A DNA stretch of 64,000 bases from Bacillota bacterium (GTDB lineage: Bacteria > Bacillota > Clostridia > Christensenellales > Aristaeellaceae), in NCBI GenBank assembly GCA_023444095.1, contig JAEZRP010000022.1, forward strand, positions 124,001 to 188,000, in the 5' to 3' direction. Shown here one piece after another: positions 7,944-17,042 of this stretch. Position 1 is the stretch's first letter, and each line of letters starts with the position of its first letter. A model generated the notes under the pieces. It made no database searches. It had not been told where the DNA came from and saw only the letters and a program-made list of their open reading frames with translations. Made by a program: the position numbers and the translations under genes.

Positions 7944-8336
7944 TCAGACCGAGCGCAGCGCGAGAAGGATCAAGAACTCGCCCGCAAGCCAAATCAGGGC
8001 GGCGACGGCGCACCAGACTGCGAGCTTCCGAAAAGCGTTTCGGGCACCACTCGTCCGGTCAAGGATGAGCCAGAGCGCGATGTAGGACGCGAACCAAGCG
8101 ACGCCTGCGACGCTGATGGTCAGGTAGCTGATCAGCCGGTACGGGTTCGATTGGGGAATCATGGGTAGAAACGCCGCAGCGAGCGCGGGCACGGCATCCT
8201 TGATCGTCCAGAGCGCGAAGAACCCGAGCGCGCCATAGACCGAGCTGAGTGCAAATGCGCGCAGAAAGCGCAGGAACCACGCGTTTTCCCTTCGCGCGAG
8301 ACGCCTCTCCTCCTCGGTCATGCCTTCGTACCTCAT
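7944..8336 (-). CDS. Small integral membrane protein of unknown function
   Basis: A 130-aa protein with about three to four hydrophobic helices (for example around ALGFFALWTI, ISYLTISVAGVAWFASYIALWLIL and LAVWCAVAALIWLAGEFLILLAL) and a charged N terminus. It lies opposite to the surrounding sugar genes, between the glycosidase and the importer. A GGGAGAGGG stretch directly precedes the start. No family is recognised. Its reversed orientation argues against membership of the transport operon. Confidence 0.65.
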   Translation of the reverse strand: MRYEGMTEEERRLARRENAWFLRFLRAFALSSVYGALGFFALWTIKDAVPALAAAFLPMIPQSNPYRLISYLTISVAGVAWFASYIALWLILDRTSGARNAFRKLAVWCAVAALIWLAGEFLILLALRSV

Positions 8337-8403
8337 CCCTCTCCCACCTTTTCTCCGCTTGCGCGCCCATTGTAGCAGACCTGGCGCGACGTGTCAACGA
8401 TAT

Positions 8404-8418
8404 GAACCCAGAGGGTTC
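8404..8418. promoter_or_regulatory. Inverted repeat upstream of the importer operon
   Basis: GAACCC-AGA-GGGTTC is a perfect inverted repeat about 70 bp before the first ABC gene, in the gap between two divergent genes. It could be an operator. No clear -35/-10 pair was identified. Confidence 0.35.
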
Positions 8419-8486
8419 GTGTATACCATATATCATGCCATGTGTGGCGCCACAGTTGGCGCTGCCGGGCGACTGGGGGGACGTTC

Positions 8487-9503
8487 ATGACGGAAAAGCT
8501 TGGAATGCAAAAGGCCGAAAATCTCGTCGAGGTGCGCGACCTCGTCGTCCGGTTCCGAACCGACGAGGGGATCGTCAGCGCCGTCAACACCGTGAGTTTC
8601 GACATCGCCGTTGGGCGGACGACAGGGTTGGTCGGTGAATCCGGCTGTGGGAAGTCAGTTACTTCGAACGCCATCATGCGGATTTTGCCCGACAACGGCT
8701 GGATCGCCTCCGGCAGCATCCTGTTCAATTCGAAGTTGGGTGTGTTCGATGTCGCTCAGCTCCCGGAAAAGGACAAGCGGCTCGTACAGCTCCACGGGCG
8801 CGAAATGGCGATGATCTTTCAGGAGCCGATGACCTCCTTCTGCCCCGTCTATACGATCGGCAACCAAATCATCGAGGCGATCCGGCTTCACACGGAAGTT
8901 CCGAAGGCGGAATGGCGCAACCATGCAATTGAGCTCCTCAAAAAAGTTCGCATCGCGAAGCCAGAGGCGCGCGTGGACGAATATCCCTATCAGCTCTCCG
9001 GCGGAATGCGCCAGCGGGCGATGATCGCGATGGCGCTCGCGAGCAACCCGCGACTTCTGGTCGCGGACGAGCCCACGACGTCGCTGGATGTGACGGTACA
9101 GGCGCAGATTCTCGATCTCATGAAGGATCTGCAGAGCGAGTACGACATGTCGATGCTTATGATCAACCACAACTTCGGCATCATCGCCGAGACCTGCGAT
9201 GAGGTCGCGGTCATGTACTTGGGCTTCATCGTGGAGAACGCGCCCACAAAGGAGCTACTCTCGAATCCGCTGCATCCCTACACGCAGGACCTGTTCCGTT
9301 CGATCCCGCAGGTGACTGACGAGCGCGGCAGGCGGCTTGCGTACATCGAGGGAAGTGTCCCAGATGCGTATGCGCTCCCGCGCGGCTGCCCGTTTTACGC
9401 GCGATGCCGAAAGGCAAAGCCTGGTCTTTGCGACGAGGGCATGCCGCCCGTGCGGGACACGGGGAACGGTCACAGCGTCCGCTGTTTCCGGTACGACGAA
9501 TGA
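8487..9503 (+). CDS. Opp/Dpp-type ABC transporter ATPase (OppD-like)
   Basis: A 338-aa ATPase with Walker A GESGCGKS, signature LSGGMRQRAMIAMAL, Walker B LLVADEPTTSLD and an H-loop (INHNFG). The C-terminal oligopeptide-transporter extension has Cys-rich RGCPFYARCRKAKPGLC, the usual OppD/F tail. ATG at 8487 is chosen for the GGGGGG run upstream. It pairs with the next gene as the energising module of the importer encoded at 8487-14805. Nearby glycosidases imply oligosaccharides rather than peptides as substrate. Confidence 0.93.
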   Translation: MTEKLGMQKAENLVEVRDLVVRFRTDEGIVSAVNTVSFDIAVGRTTGLVGESGCGKSVTSNAIMRILPDNGWIASGSILFNSKLGVFDVAQLPEKDKRLVQLHGREMAMIFQEPMTSFCPVYTIGNQIIEAIRLHTEVPKAEWRNHAIELLKKVRIAKPEARVDEYPYQLSGGMRQRAMIAMALASNPRLLVADEPTTSLDVTVQAQILDLMKDLQSEYDMSMLMINHNFGIIAETCDEVAVMYLGFIVENAPTKELLSNPLHPYTQDLFRSIPQVTDERGRRLAYIEGSVPDAYALPRGCPFYARCRKAKPGLCDEGMPPVRDTGNGHSVRCFRYDE

Positions 9504-9516
9504 GGGAGGGATTCGG

Positions 9517-10533
9517 ATGCCCGCTCAGATATTGAAGGTCGAAGGTCTGAAGAAGTACTTCCCGATCAAAAAGGGCTTTTTTAATCGGGTCGTTGGCTAC
9601 GTCAAGGCCGTCAACGACATTGACTTTGAGATCAACGAGGGCGAGACGGTGGGTTTGGTGGGTGAGTCCGGCTGTGGAAAGTCCACGACCGGCAACTGCA
9701 TCGTGCGGCTCCTCAACCCCACAGAAGGCACGATTGCGTATACCGCTCGGGACGGCTCGACGATTGATCTGAGCAAAGCGCCGCTCTCCGCCATCAAGCC
9801 CTACCGGCGCGAGATCCAGATGGTGTTCCAGGACCCGTTTTCGTCGCTCAACCCTCGCATGACGGTGCGCGAGATCATCGCGGAGCCGCTGGTGCTGTTT
9901 GAGCACCTCTCAAAATCCGCGCAGCAGGACGCGGTTGCGAGTCTCATGACGCGCGTGGGACTCAGACCCGAGTACATGGTGCGCTATCCCCACGCGTTCT
10001 CGGGAGGGCAGCGCCAGCGAATTGGCATTGCGCGCGCGCTCTCCCTCAATCCCCGGCTCATGGTGTGCGACGAGTCGGTGTCCTCGCTCGATGTGTCGGT
10101 GCAGGCGCAGGTGCTGGGCCTTCTGGAGGACCTCCAGAAGGAATTCAACATGAGCTACCTGTTCATCGCGCACGACCTGTCCGCCGTCAAGCACATCTCC
10201 GACCGTGTCGTCGTCATGTACGTCGGCAAGGTCGTGGAGATCTGCGAGACGGAAGAACTCTACAAGAATCCCATGCACCCATACACGGAGGCTCTTTTAA
10301 GCTCGGTACCCAAGCTCGTCGCCGACAAGCATGTCCGAAAGGCTGTAATAGAAGGCGAGGTTCCCGATCCATCGCGTCCGCCGAAAGGCTGTTTCTTCCA
10401 CCCCCGCTGCCGCTATGCGAAGCCGGAATGCACGGAAGCGGACATGCGGCTCATCCCCACCGACCAAAACAACCCCGTCGGGCACCGAACGAGCTGTATC
10501 CGCTTTGCGCAGCTCAGCCTGAAGGGCGTATAG
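9517..10533 (+). CDS. Opp/Dpp-type ABC transporter ATPase (OppF-like)
   Basis: A 338-aa ATPase with Walker A GESGCGKST, signature FSGGQRQRIGIARAL, Walker B LMVCDESVSSLD and the Cys-containing C-terminal tail FFHPRCRYAKPEC. The IKKGFFNRVVGYVKAVNDI insertion near the N terminus is typical of OppF/DppF. It starts 13 bp after the OppD-like stop with GGGAGGG upstream. It is the second half of the ATPase heterodimer. Confidence 0.93.
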   Translation: MPAQILKVEGLKKYFPIKKGFFNRVVGYVKAVNDIDFEINEGETVGLVGESGCGKSTTGNCIVRLLNPTEGTIAYTARDGSTIDLSKAPLSAIKPYRREIQMVFQDPFSSLNPRMTVREIIAEPLVLFEHLSKSAQQDAVASLMTRVGLRPEYMVRYPHAFSGGQRQRIGIARALSLNPRLMVCDESVSSLDVSVQAQVLGLLEDLQKEFNMSYLFIAHDLSAVKHISDRVVVMYVGKVVEICETEELYKNPMHPYTEALLSSVPKLVADKHVRKAVIEGEVPDPSRPPKGCFFHPRCRYAKPECTEADMRLIPTDQNNPVGHRTSCIRFAQLSLKGV

Positions 10534-10570
10534 ACAACAGGGCGAGGCAGGTTCGCCACGCCTTGAAATA

Positions 10571-10586
10571 GGCCGGGAAACCGGCC
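10571..10586 (+). promoter_or_regulatory. Intercistronic stem-loop before the binding-protein gene
   Basis: GGCCGG-GAAA-CCGGCC forms a perfect six-pair stem with a GNRA tetraloop and no following T run. Hairpins at this place often protect or process mRNA so that the binding protein is made in excess. That role is inferred. Confidence 0.4.
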
Positions 10587-10611
10587 GGGAGATGGTAAAG
10601 GAGAGGATCAC

Positions 10612-12525
10612 ATGAGGAAACCACTGTCGCTGCTCCTGGCACTTGTCATGGTCATCGCCCTATGCCCGGCGTTCGCATCGGCGGAATCAGCCGCCTATGC
10701 CGAGGCGCCGGTGCTCGCCGCGAAGGTCGGGGCGGGTGAACTGCCCCCGGTCGCGGAGCGGCTGCCTTCCACCCCGAACGTACTCACCGTGCCCGAAGTG
10801 GGCATCTACGGCGGCACATGGCGCCAGGCCGTCACGACGGGCACGTTCAACCATGCCCAGCACCACCTGACCGGATACCTGAGCAAGAACGCAATCATCT
10901 ATGCGCAGGACAACGCAACCATCACAACCGGCTGGCTCGACAGCTTCAGCTACAACGAAGCGTACACCGAGTTTTCCTTCAAGATCCGCGAGGGTCTGAA
11001 GTGGTCGGACGGCGTGCCGGTGACGACAGAGGATGTCGCTTTCTGGTACAACGACGTGGTCAAGAACGCGGAACTGACGCCCACCGAGTCCTATTATACG
11101 GACTGCACGTTCACCGTGGTCGACGACTACTCCTGGACGTTCACGTTTGCAGCACCCAAGCCTTTGTACCTCGCGTACTGGGCGTACAGCAACAACTCCC
11201 GCTTCGCCTACCCGGCGCACTACCTCAAGCAGTTCCATGCCTCGTATCTGACGGCTGATGAACTGGCGGCGGCGCTCGCGGCGGAGTCCTTCGACGATTG
11301 GACGACGATGTTCGAGGACAAGCGCGACGAGCAGAAGAACATGGCGCTGCCGGTCTTGGGGCCGTTCCTCATGGTGACCGACCCGGCGACCTCCAACACC
11401 ATCGCCTATGAACGCAACCCCTACTACTGGGCGGTCGACCAGACCGGACAGCAGCTGCCCTACATCGACAGCGCGGTTATCTCCATCGTCGAGTCCATCG
11501 ACCTGGTGAACATGAAGGTCATCGCGGGCGAGGTCGACGTGCAGGTCGCGGCGGTGCAGGAGTCGTTCTCGAACTACCCACTTTTCGCGCAGTATGCCGA
11601 GGAGATGGACTACACCATCGCGACCAGCGATTTCAACGAGCCCAACGCCATGAACTTCCACATCAACGCGACGTCGGTCGACCCGGTCAAGGCGCCGTAC
11701 CTCACGAGCGTGGACTTCAGGCGCGCGCTCTCCATGGGCATGGACCGCGCAACCGTCATCGCGACGTTCTACACCGTGGGCCCGTACAGCTCCAAGGTCG
11801 CGCAGACCTCCTTCCTCGAAGGCTCCAAGTACTACGACGAGGAGTGGGCGACGCAGTACACCCTGTTTGACGCGGCCGCGGCCAACGCGCTGCTCGACAC
11901 ACTGGGCATGACGACCTACGATTCGAATGGCTACCGCATGACGGCGAACGGCGAGGCGTTTGACCTCGTGATTCTGTGCCCCAACTACGACGATCAGTGG
12001 ATCGAGGTCGCCGAGATGGTCGCTTCCCAGTGGCGCGAGAATCTGAAACTCAACATCACCGCCACCAAAGTTGATCCTTCGCTGTGGAACGAGCGCACCT
12101 CTGGCAACGACTACGACATCACCAACCTCACCGGCGGCAACGGCTTCCTGTATGTCGCTACCGGCTCCGTCAACGACTGGACCGGTTACGCCGGCTACGG
12201 CTGGGGCGTGCGCTTCATGCCCGGCGTGTACCAAAAGGAAGGCGACAAGGTGTTCACGGCGACGCCTGAGATCGCGCGTCTGCACGAGCTCGGTCAGATC
12301 ATCGTGAACGAGACCGACGCCGCGGCGCTCGACGCCGAGATCGCGGAGGTCGTTCAGATTTGGAAGGACAACCTCTATTCCCTCGGCATCGGCAGGCGCC
12401 TGCCCGCCATCAACATCATCAAGAACTACTTCCACAACGTCTCGGGTCTCGATCAGGACTGGGCGTTCGGCTTCTGCGGCACAAGCCGCGGCGACGGCTA
12501 CTGGATCGAGGCCGATTACCAGTAA
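10612..12525 (+). CDS. Extracellular solute-binding protein, family 5 (Opp/Dpp type)
   Basis: A 637-aa binding protein. Residues 1-24 are a signal peptide ending AFASA. The Cys at position 18 is not in a lipobox because Leu precedes it, so cleavage by signal peptidase I is predicted instead of lipidation. The mature part shows GGTWRQ near the start and the SBP_bac_5 pattern (FSFKIREGLKWSDGVPVTTEDVAF, then DFRRALSMGMDRATVI). It should capture oligosaccharides for the importer. How it is retained at a monoderm cell surface is unclear. Confidence 0.9.
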   Translation: MRKPLSLLLALVMVIALCPAFASAESAAYAEAPVLAAKVGAGELPPVAERLPSTPNVLTVPEVGIYGGTWRQAVTTGTFNHAQHHLTGYLSKNAIIYAQDNATITTGWLDSFSYNEAYTEFSFKIREGLKWSDGVPVTTEDVAFWYNDVVKNAELTPTESYYTDCTFTVVDDYSWTFTFAAPKPLYLAYWAYSNNSRFAYPAHYLKQFHASYLTADELAAALAAESFDDWTTMFEDKRDEQKNMALPVLGPFLMVTDPATSNTIAYERNPYYWAVDQTGQQLPYIDSAVISIVESIDLVNMKVIAGEVDVQVAAVQESFSNYPLFAQYAEEMDYTIATSDFNEPNAMNFHINATSVDPVKAPYLTSVDFRRALSMGMDRATVIATFYTVGPYSSKVAQTSFLEGSKYYDEEWATQYTLFDAAAANALLDTLGMTTYDSNGYRMTANGEAFDLVILCPNYDDQWIEVAEMVASQWRENLKLNITATKVDPSLWNERTSGNDYDITNLTGGNGFLYVATGSVNDWTGYAGYGWGVRFMPGVYQKEGDKVFTATPEIARLHELGQIIVNETDAAALDAEIAEVVQIWKDNLYSLGIGRRLPAINIIKNYFHNVSGLDQDWAFGFCGTSRGDGYWIEADYQ

Positions 12526-12560
12526 AGGACTGAAAGCCTTCTAAACTGGTCATCTGAACG

Positions 12561-12592
12561 GTCGGCGGGGGATCGCAGGGTCTCCCGCCGGC
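12561..12592 (+). promoter_or_regulatory. Stem-loop after the binding-protein gene
   Basis: GTCGGCGGGGGA pairs imperfectly with TCTCCCGCCGGC across an eight-base loop. There is no T run, so it looks like an mRNA-stabilising or attenuating hairpin separating the binding-protein gene from the permease genes. Confidence 0.4.
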
Positions 12593-12611
12593 TGAAGGGG
12601 AGGATGCGCCC

Positions 12612-13598
12612 ATGTTCCAGTACATCGTCAAGCGGTTCCTCATCATCATACCGCTTTTGATCGCGCTGTCGGTTGTCGTCTTTGTGATCATCCAGCTCCC
12701 TCCGGGAGACTATCTGAGCACATACATCAACCAGTTGCGCTCCAGCGGCATGCAGATCGATGAAGACTACATCGACGCGCTCGAGGCGCGCTACGGGCTC
12801 GACCAGCCCATGTACATGCAGTACTTCAAATGGATCGTGAACATCCTGCAGGGCGATCTCGGGTACTCGTTCGTGTTTAAAAGATCCGTCAATTCGCTGA
12901 TTGCCTCTCGGCTTCCGGTGACGATCACGCTCTCGCTGGTAAGCGTGGGGCTGATTTGGCTGATTGCGTTTCCGATGGGATTTTACTCGGCGACGCACAA
13001 ATATTCCTATGGCGATTATGCGTTCACGGGGATCAGCTTCTTCGGGGTGTCCGTGCCCGAGTTCCTGCTGGCAATCGTGATCATGTATCTGTATTTTCTG
13101 GTGACGCGGCAATACGCGGGCGGGCTCTATTCGGATGTATTCGCGGGGAAGGCATGGACGTGGGCGAAGTTCGCCGACATGCTGAGGCATGTCTGGATTC
13201 CGCTGCTCGTCATTTCGATCACGGGCACAGCGGGGCTGTTCAAGACATTTCGCGCGAACCTTTTAGACGAGATGTCAAAGCCCTACGTCAAGACCGCGCG
13301 CGCAAAGGGGCTCTCGAATCGTCGACTGCTCATCAAATACCCGGTGCGCATTGCGCTAATCCCGTTCATCTCGACCGTCGGCTGGATGCTGCCGGGGCTC
13401 ATCTCGGGGCAGACGGTGCTCGCGATGGTCATGAGCCTTCCGACGGTGGGGCCGCTGCTCATCACCGCCCTTCAAAACCAGGATATGTACCTCGCGGGCT
13501 CGATCGTGTTCATCATGGGCGGTCTCGCAATGATCGGCACGCTCGTGTCGGACATCCTGCTGGCGGTCACCGATCCGCGCATCCGCAATTCCATGTAG
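12612..13598 (+). CDS. ABC transporter permease (OppB-like)
   Basis: A 328-aa inner-membrane permease with an N-terminal TM helix, an external segment containing YGLDQPMYMQYFKW, and five further helices. The cytoplasmic EAA-type loop DEMSKPYVKTARAKGLS contacts the ATPases. GGGGAGG lies before the start. It forms the transmembrane pore with the next gene product. Confidence 0.92.
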   Translation: MFQYIVKRFLIIIPLLIALSVVVFVIIQLPPGDYLSTYINQLRSSGMQIDEDYIDALEARYGLDQPMYMQYFKWIVNILQGDLGYSFVFKRSVNSLIASRLPVTITLSLVSVGLIWLIAFPMGFYSATHKYSYGDYAFTGISFFGVSVPEFLLAIVIMYLYFLVTRQYAGGLYSDVFAGKAWTWAKFADMLRHVWIPLLVISITGTAGLFKTFRANLLDEMSKPYVKTARAKGLSNRRLLIKYPVRIALIPFISTVGWMLPGLISGQTVLAMVMSLPTVGPLLITALQNQDMYLAGSIVFIMGGLAMIGTLVSDILLAVTDPRIRNSM

Positions 13599-13611
13599 GG
13601 AGGCGACGCAC

Positions 13612-14805
13612 ATGCAAAATCCTCTGACAGGTCAGCATAAAATCGGCAGGCGCGAATTGAAGCAGCGCAAGGTGGCGTACAAGGCGCAGGCGGCGCGAAA
13701 GCTTGATACGATCTACGTCGCCTCGCAGTTCAAGCTCACGCGCATGCGCTTTGTGCGCAACCGGCTCGCGGTGGTCGGACTTGTGACGCTCAGCATCATC
13801 TACCTGATCGCGATTTTCGCTGGCTTCCTCTCGCCATACGGCAAGCAGGAATACAACTCCAAAGTAGCCAACATGCCGCCCAGGGGAATCCACGTGATCG
13901 ACGCGGAAGGGAACTTCTCTTGGCCGTTCGTCTACGAGATCGTAGCCGGGTATGACCCAGTGACGTTCCTTCCGATGTATACCGAGAATGTGGAGAACAG
14001 GGAGTATGTCAAGCTCTTTGTGAAAGGGAGTCCGTATAAGTTGATCGGGCTGTTTGAGACGGACGTGCATCTGTTCGGCGTCCAGAACGCGACCGGACCG
14101 AGCGGGGGCGTCTACGGCATATACCTGTTCGGAACCGACCAGGCGGGGCGCGACCTGTTCTCCCGCACACTGATCGGCGCGCAGATTTCCACAACCGTGG
14201 GACTCATCGGTGTCATGCTGTCCTTCGTCCTCGGGCTAATTCTCGGCGGTCTATCGGGATATCTGGGGGGAGCCGTGGACGCTGTGATCCAGCGCATCAT
14301 CGACTTCACGATCTCGCTTCCGACGATCCCGTTATGGCTGGCGCTCGCGGCGGCGGTTCCATCAAACTGGCCGATCACGAAGACCTATTTCTCCATCACA
14401 CTCATCCTCTCGCTCGTCAGTTGGCCGGGACTCGCGCGAACGGTGCGCTCGAAGTTCATGTCGCTCAAGAACGAGGACTTCGTGAAAGCGGCTCGCGTCG
14501 CGGGCGCAGGCACGCCGCGCATCATCCGAAAGCACATGATCCCGATGTTCACGAGCCACCTGATTGCCTCGCTCTCGCTCTCGATTCCCGGCATGATTCT
14601 CGGCGAAACCTCGCTCTCCTTTCTGGGTCTGGGTCTGCGTCCACCCGCGGTGAGCTGGGGCGTTCTGCTTGCCGACGCGCAGAAGTTCCGCAACGTGTCG
14701 CTGTACCCTTGGGCACTGATTCCCGGTATCTTCATCATCGTGACCGTCATGTCGTTCAACTTCGTGGGCGACGGGCTGCGCGATGCCGCCGATCCGTACC
14801 TTTAA
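13612..14805 (+). CDS. ABC transporter permease (OppC-like)
   Basis: A 397-aa permease, longer than typical OppC (about 300 aa) because of a basic N-terminal tail and a roughly 90-residue extracytoplasmic segment after the first TM helix (about residues 75-165). The FGTDQAGRDLFSRTLIGAQIS motif and the EAA-type loop LKNEDFVKAARVAGAGTPRI are characteristic. It starts 13 bp after the OppB-like gene with GGGAGG upstream. Confidence 0.92.
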   Translation: MQNPLTGQHKIGRRELKQRKVAYKAQAARKLDTIYVASQFKLTRMRFVRNRLAVVGLVTLSIIYLIAIFAGFLSPYGKQEYNSKVANMPPRGIHVIDAEGNFSWPFVYEIVAGYDPVTFLPMYTENVENREYVKLFVKGSPYKLIGLFETDVHLFGVQNATGPSGGVYGIYLFGTDQAGRDLFSRTLIGAQISTTVGLIGVMLSFVLGLILGGLSGYLGGAVDAVIQRIIDFTISLPTIPLWLALAAAVPSNWPITKTYFSITLILSLVSWPGLARTVRSKFMSLKNEDFVKAARVAGAGTPRIIRKHMIPMFTSHLIASLSLSIPGMILGETSLSFLGLGLRPPAVSWGVLLADAQKFRNVSLYPWALIPGIFIIVTVMSFNFVGDGLRDAADPYL

Positions 14806-14818
14806 AGGGAGGATTCAT

Positions 14819-16996
14819 ATGTACGTCAACTTCAAGCGGTATTCGGTTTCGTACGATCTTGACCGAGACAGCTTCTCCGTCTTTTACGACGGTATGGGCG
14901 AGATCGTGCGCGGGGCGGGCATTCGCTCGATTGTTTCCAAGAGGGACGATCAGGTAGCGCTGCGCGAGTATGAAGCGCCCCGCGCAACAGTCACCCGTGA
15001 GCGCGGGGACGACCGGGTGACTTTGACCGTCGTCTATGCAGGCGACGCGCTCAACCGACAGGACGTATCCATCCGGTTCTTGCTGTCGAATCGCGGAGTG
15101 GAGATTTTCACTGGCGGTGAGGGCACGGCAAGCATTCGCTATGAGGGACTGCTCCAATGGGGCGCGCATCCGCAGAAGGAGACCATGGCGGTGAGAATCG
15201 GCGGCGGGAATCGTGCGCTGCGCTCCGCCTACGGTCCGGCGGCGTCCATTCACGATAACGCTCTGTTTGACCGCGACACGGATTCCGCGCTGGTGTTCGA
15301 GACGAGCGGCGTGTTCCGGCTCAAGTACGATTGGGGGGCGGACGCGTACGCGTTCTCGTTCGGCACCATGGGCTGGGACTACGCGCGCGCACTCCTCCTC
15401 CGCGTGGAAAAGGACGTGTATGCGAGGGCGTTCAACCTAGACTACAAGAAATTCAATCCCGACACGACATTCAAGACGCCGCCCGTCGGCTGGATGACGT
15501 GGTACGCCGTGCAGTTTGACGCGGGCGAAAAGACTGTGCTTGATAACGCGCGCTGGCAGGCGGAACACTTGAAGGAGTATGGCGCGGACACCATATGGGT
15601 GGACTGGGAGTGGTACCACCGCGACTTTTCATCCGTCGGCTCAGACGACCTCGACATGTACCACCCCGACCCGATCACCTACCCCAACGGGCTCAAACAC
15701 GTCGCGGATCAGATTCGCGAGTTGGGCTTCATTCCCGCGCTCTGGATCGGCGCGACGTGTGACCCGCGCAAAAACGAGATGATCGAGAAGTACCCCGAGG
15801 CAGTGCTGGCACGCAGACCCGCGTGGTGCGGCCAGTACTTTCTGGATCCGACGCACCCGGCGTTTCTCACCGAGATGCTGCCGCGGATGCTGCGGCTGGT
15901 CAAGGAATGGGGCTTTGAGGCGGTCAAGTGGGACTGCTTGCCGATCACGCTCGAAATCTGCGACGACTGCAACGAAACGAAGTACGCGCCGGAGCGTTCC
16001 TCGCGCGATGCGATGATCGGCGCGTTCAAGGTGGCGCGGGATATTCTTGGTAAGGATTACTATATGCTGTACTGCGCGGGCGTCAACGAGCGCGACATGG
16101 ATCTAGCGGTCAGTGTATTCGACGCGGCGCGCATCGGCGGTGACATATTCCGTTGGGAGGAGTTCATCACCCAGTGCGTGGATCGACTGTGCAAGTACTA
16201 CATGCTGCACACGGTTGTCATCAACAACGATCCAGACAACGTTGTGATTCGCGAGAAGTTCAACACCCTCGACAAGGCAGTCACGCGCGCGGCGCTGGTG
16301 TCACTGCTCGGGTTGCCCTTTACGCTCGGAGATAACCTGCCCGACCTGCCGGAGGAGCGCGTTGAGATACTGCGGCGCTCAATCCCGCCCGTGCCCGCAC
16401 ACCCCATGGATGTGCGTACGACGGTCTCCGATCACAAGACGATGCTGGTCAACCTCGCCATCGAGCGCCCCGATATGCGATATAACATCGTGGATGTCAT
16501 CAACCTGCGTGAGGAACCCGCGCGCGTACGGATCGACATGCGAACAGATGTGGGCGTCGAAGGAACGGCGTACTATGTGTACGACTACTGGAACCGCGAA
16601 TTCCTGGGCGCGGTTCGGGATGGCTTCGAGGCAGATCTGCGCGCGTGCGCGTCCCGCATCTACGCCGTGCAGGAGGTCGCGGACATTCCGCAGCTCATCT
16701 CCACCTCGCGCCATATCGCACAGGGCGCGCTGGATGTGCTGTGTGTTGGCTACGACGCGGAGAAGAGGATACTTGCCGGAAAATCGAGGGTCGTGGGCGG
16801 GGAGAAGTACGAACTCGTCGTATGCGCGCCGGAGGACTTGCGCGTATTTGGTGAGGGGAACATGACCACGACGAGCGAAGTTGAGCACATCGCGGGGCCG
16901 GCGTGGCGACTGACCTTTCATCCGGAAGTGACTGGAGAATTTGAGTGGGCAGTGTCATTCAGCCCAAAGACAAGGCGGGAATTGGCGCATTCATGA
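14819..16996 (+). CDS. GH36/melibiase-like glycoside hydrolase
   Basis: A 725-aa cytoplasmic protein. It has an N-terminal beta domain, a TIM barrel beginning at PVGWMTWYAVQFDAGE, and a C-terminal beta domain. In the clan GH-D pattern the nucleophile should be Asp372 in VKWDCL, and the acid/base Asp442 in ARIGGDIFRW. No signal peptide is present, so it acts on imported oligosaccharides. It directly follows the permease genes (13 bp) with GGGAGG before ATG 14819. Likely activities are alpha-galactosidase or beta-L-arabinopyranosidase; sequence alone does not separate them. Confidence 0.75.
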   Translation: MYVNFKRYSVSYDLDRDSFSVFYDGMGEIVRGAGIRSIVSKRDDQVALREYEAPRATVTRERGDDRVTLTVVYAGDALNRQDVSIRFLLSNRGVEIFTGGEGTASIRYEGLLQWGAHPQKETMAVRIGGGNRALRSAYGPAASIHDNALFDRDTDSALVFETSGVFRLKYDWGADAYAFSFGTMGWDYARALLLRVEKDVYARAFNLDYKKFNPDTTFKTPPVGWMTWYAVQFDAGEKTVLDNARWQAEHLKEYGADTIWVDWEWYHRDFSSVGSDDLDMYHPDPITYPNGLKHVADQIRELGFIPALWIGATCDPRKNEMIEKYPEAVLARRPAWCGQYFLDPTHPAFLTEMLPRMLRLVKEWGFEAVKWDCLPITLEICDDCNETKYAPERSSRDAMIGAFKVARDILGKDYYMLYCAGVNERDMDLAVSVFDAARIGGDIFRWEEFITQCVDRLCKYYMLHTVVINNDPDNVVIREKFNTLDKAVTRAALVSLLGLPFTLGDNLPDLPEERVEILRRSIPPVPAHPMDVRTTVSDHKTMLVNLAIERPDMRYNIVDVINLREEPARVRIDMRTDVGVEGTAYYVYDYWNREFLGAVRDGFEADLRACASRIYAVQEVADIPQLISTSRHIAQGALDVLCVGYDAEKRILAGKSRVVGGEKYELVVCAPEDLRVFGEGNMTTTSEVEHIAGPAWRLTFHPEVTGEFEWAVSFSPKTRRELAHS

Positions 16997-17042
16997 CAAC
17001 TGGCATAGCGCCTGCCACATCACGCGAGCAGGAGGGAATGGC

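Noticed and set aside
10687..12435. Long minus-strand open frame (about 580 codons) opposite the binding-protein gene
   Set aside because: It is a mirror of a GC-rich coding frame: Val/Asp/His/Arg-rich, with no domain and no start signal. The plus-strand gene has signal peptide, motifs and RBS.
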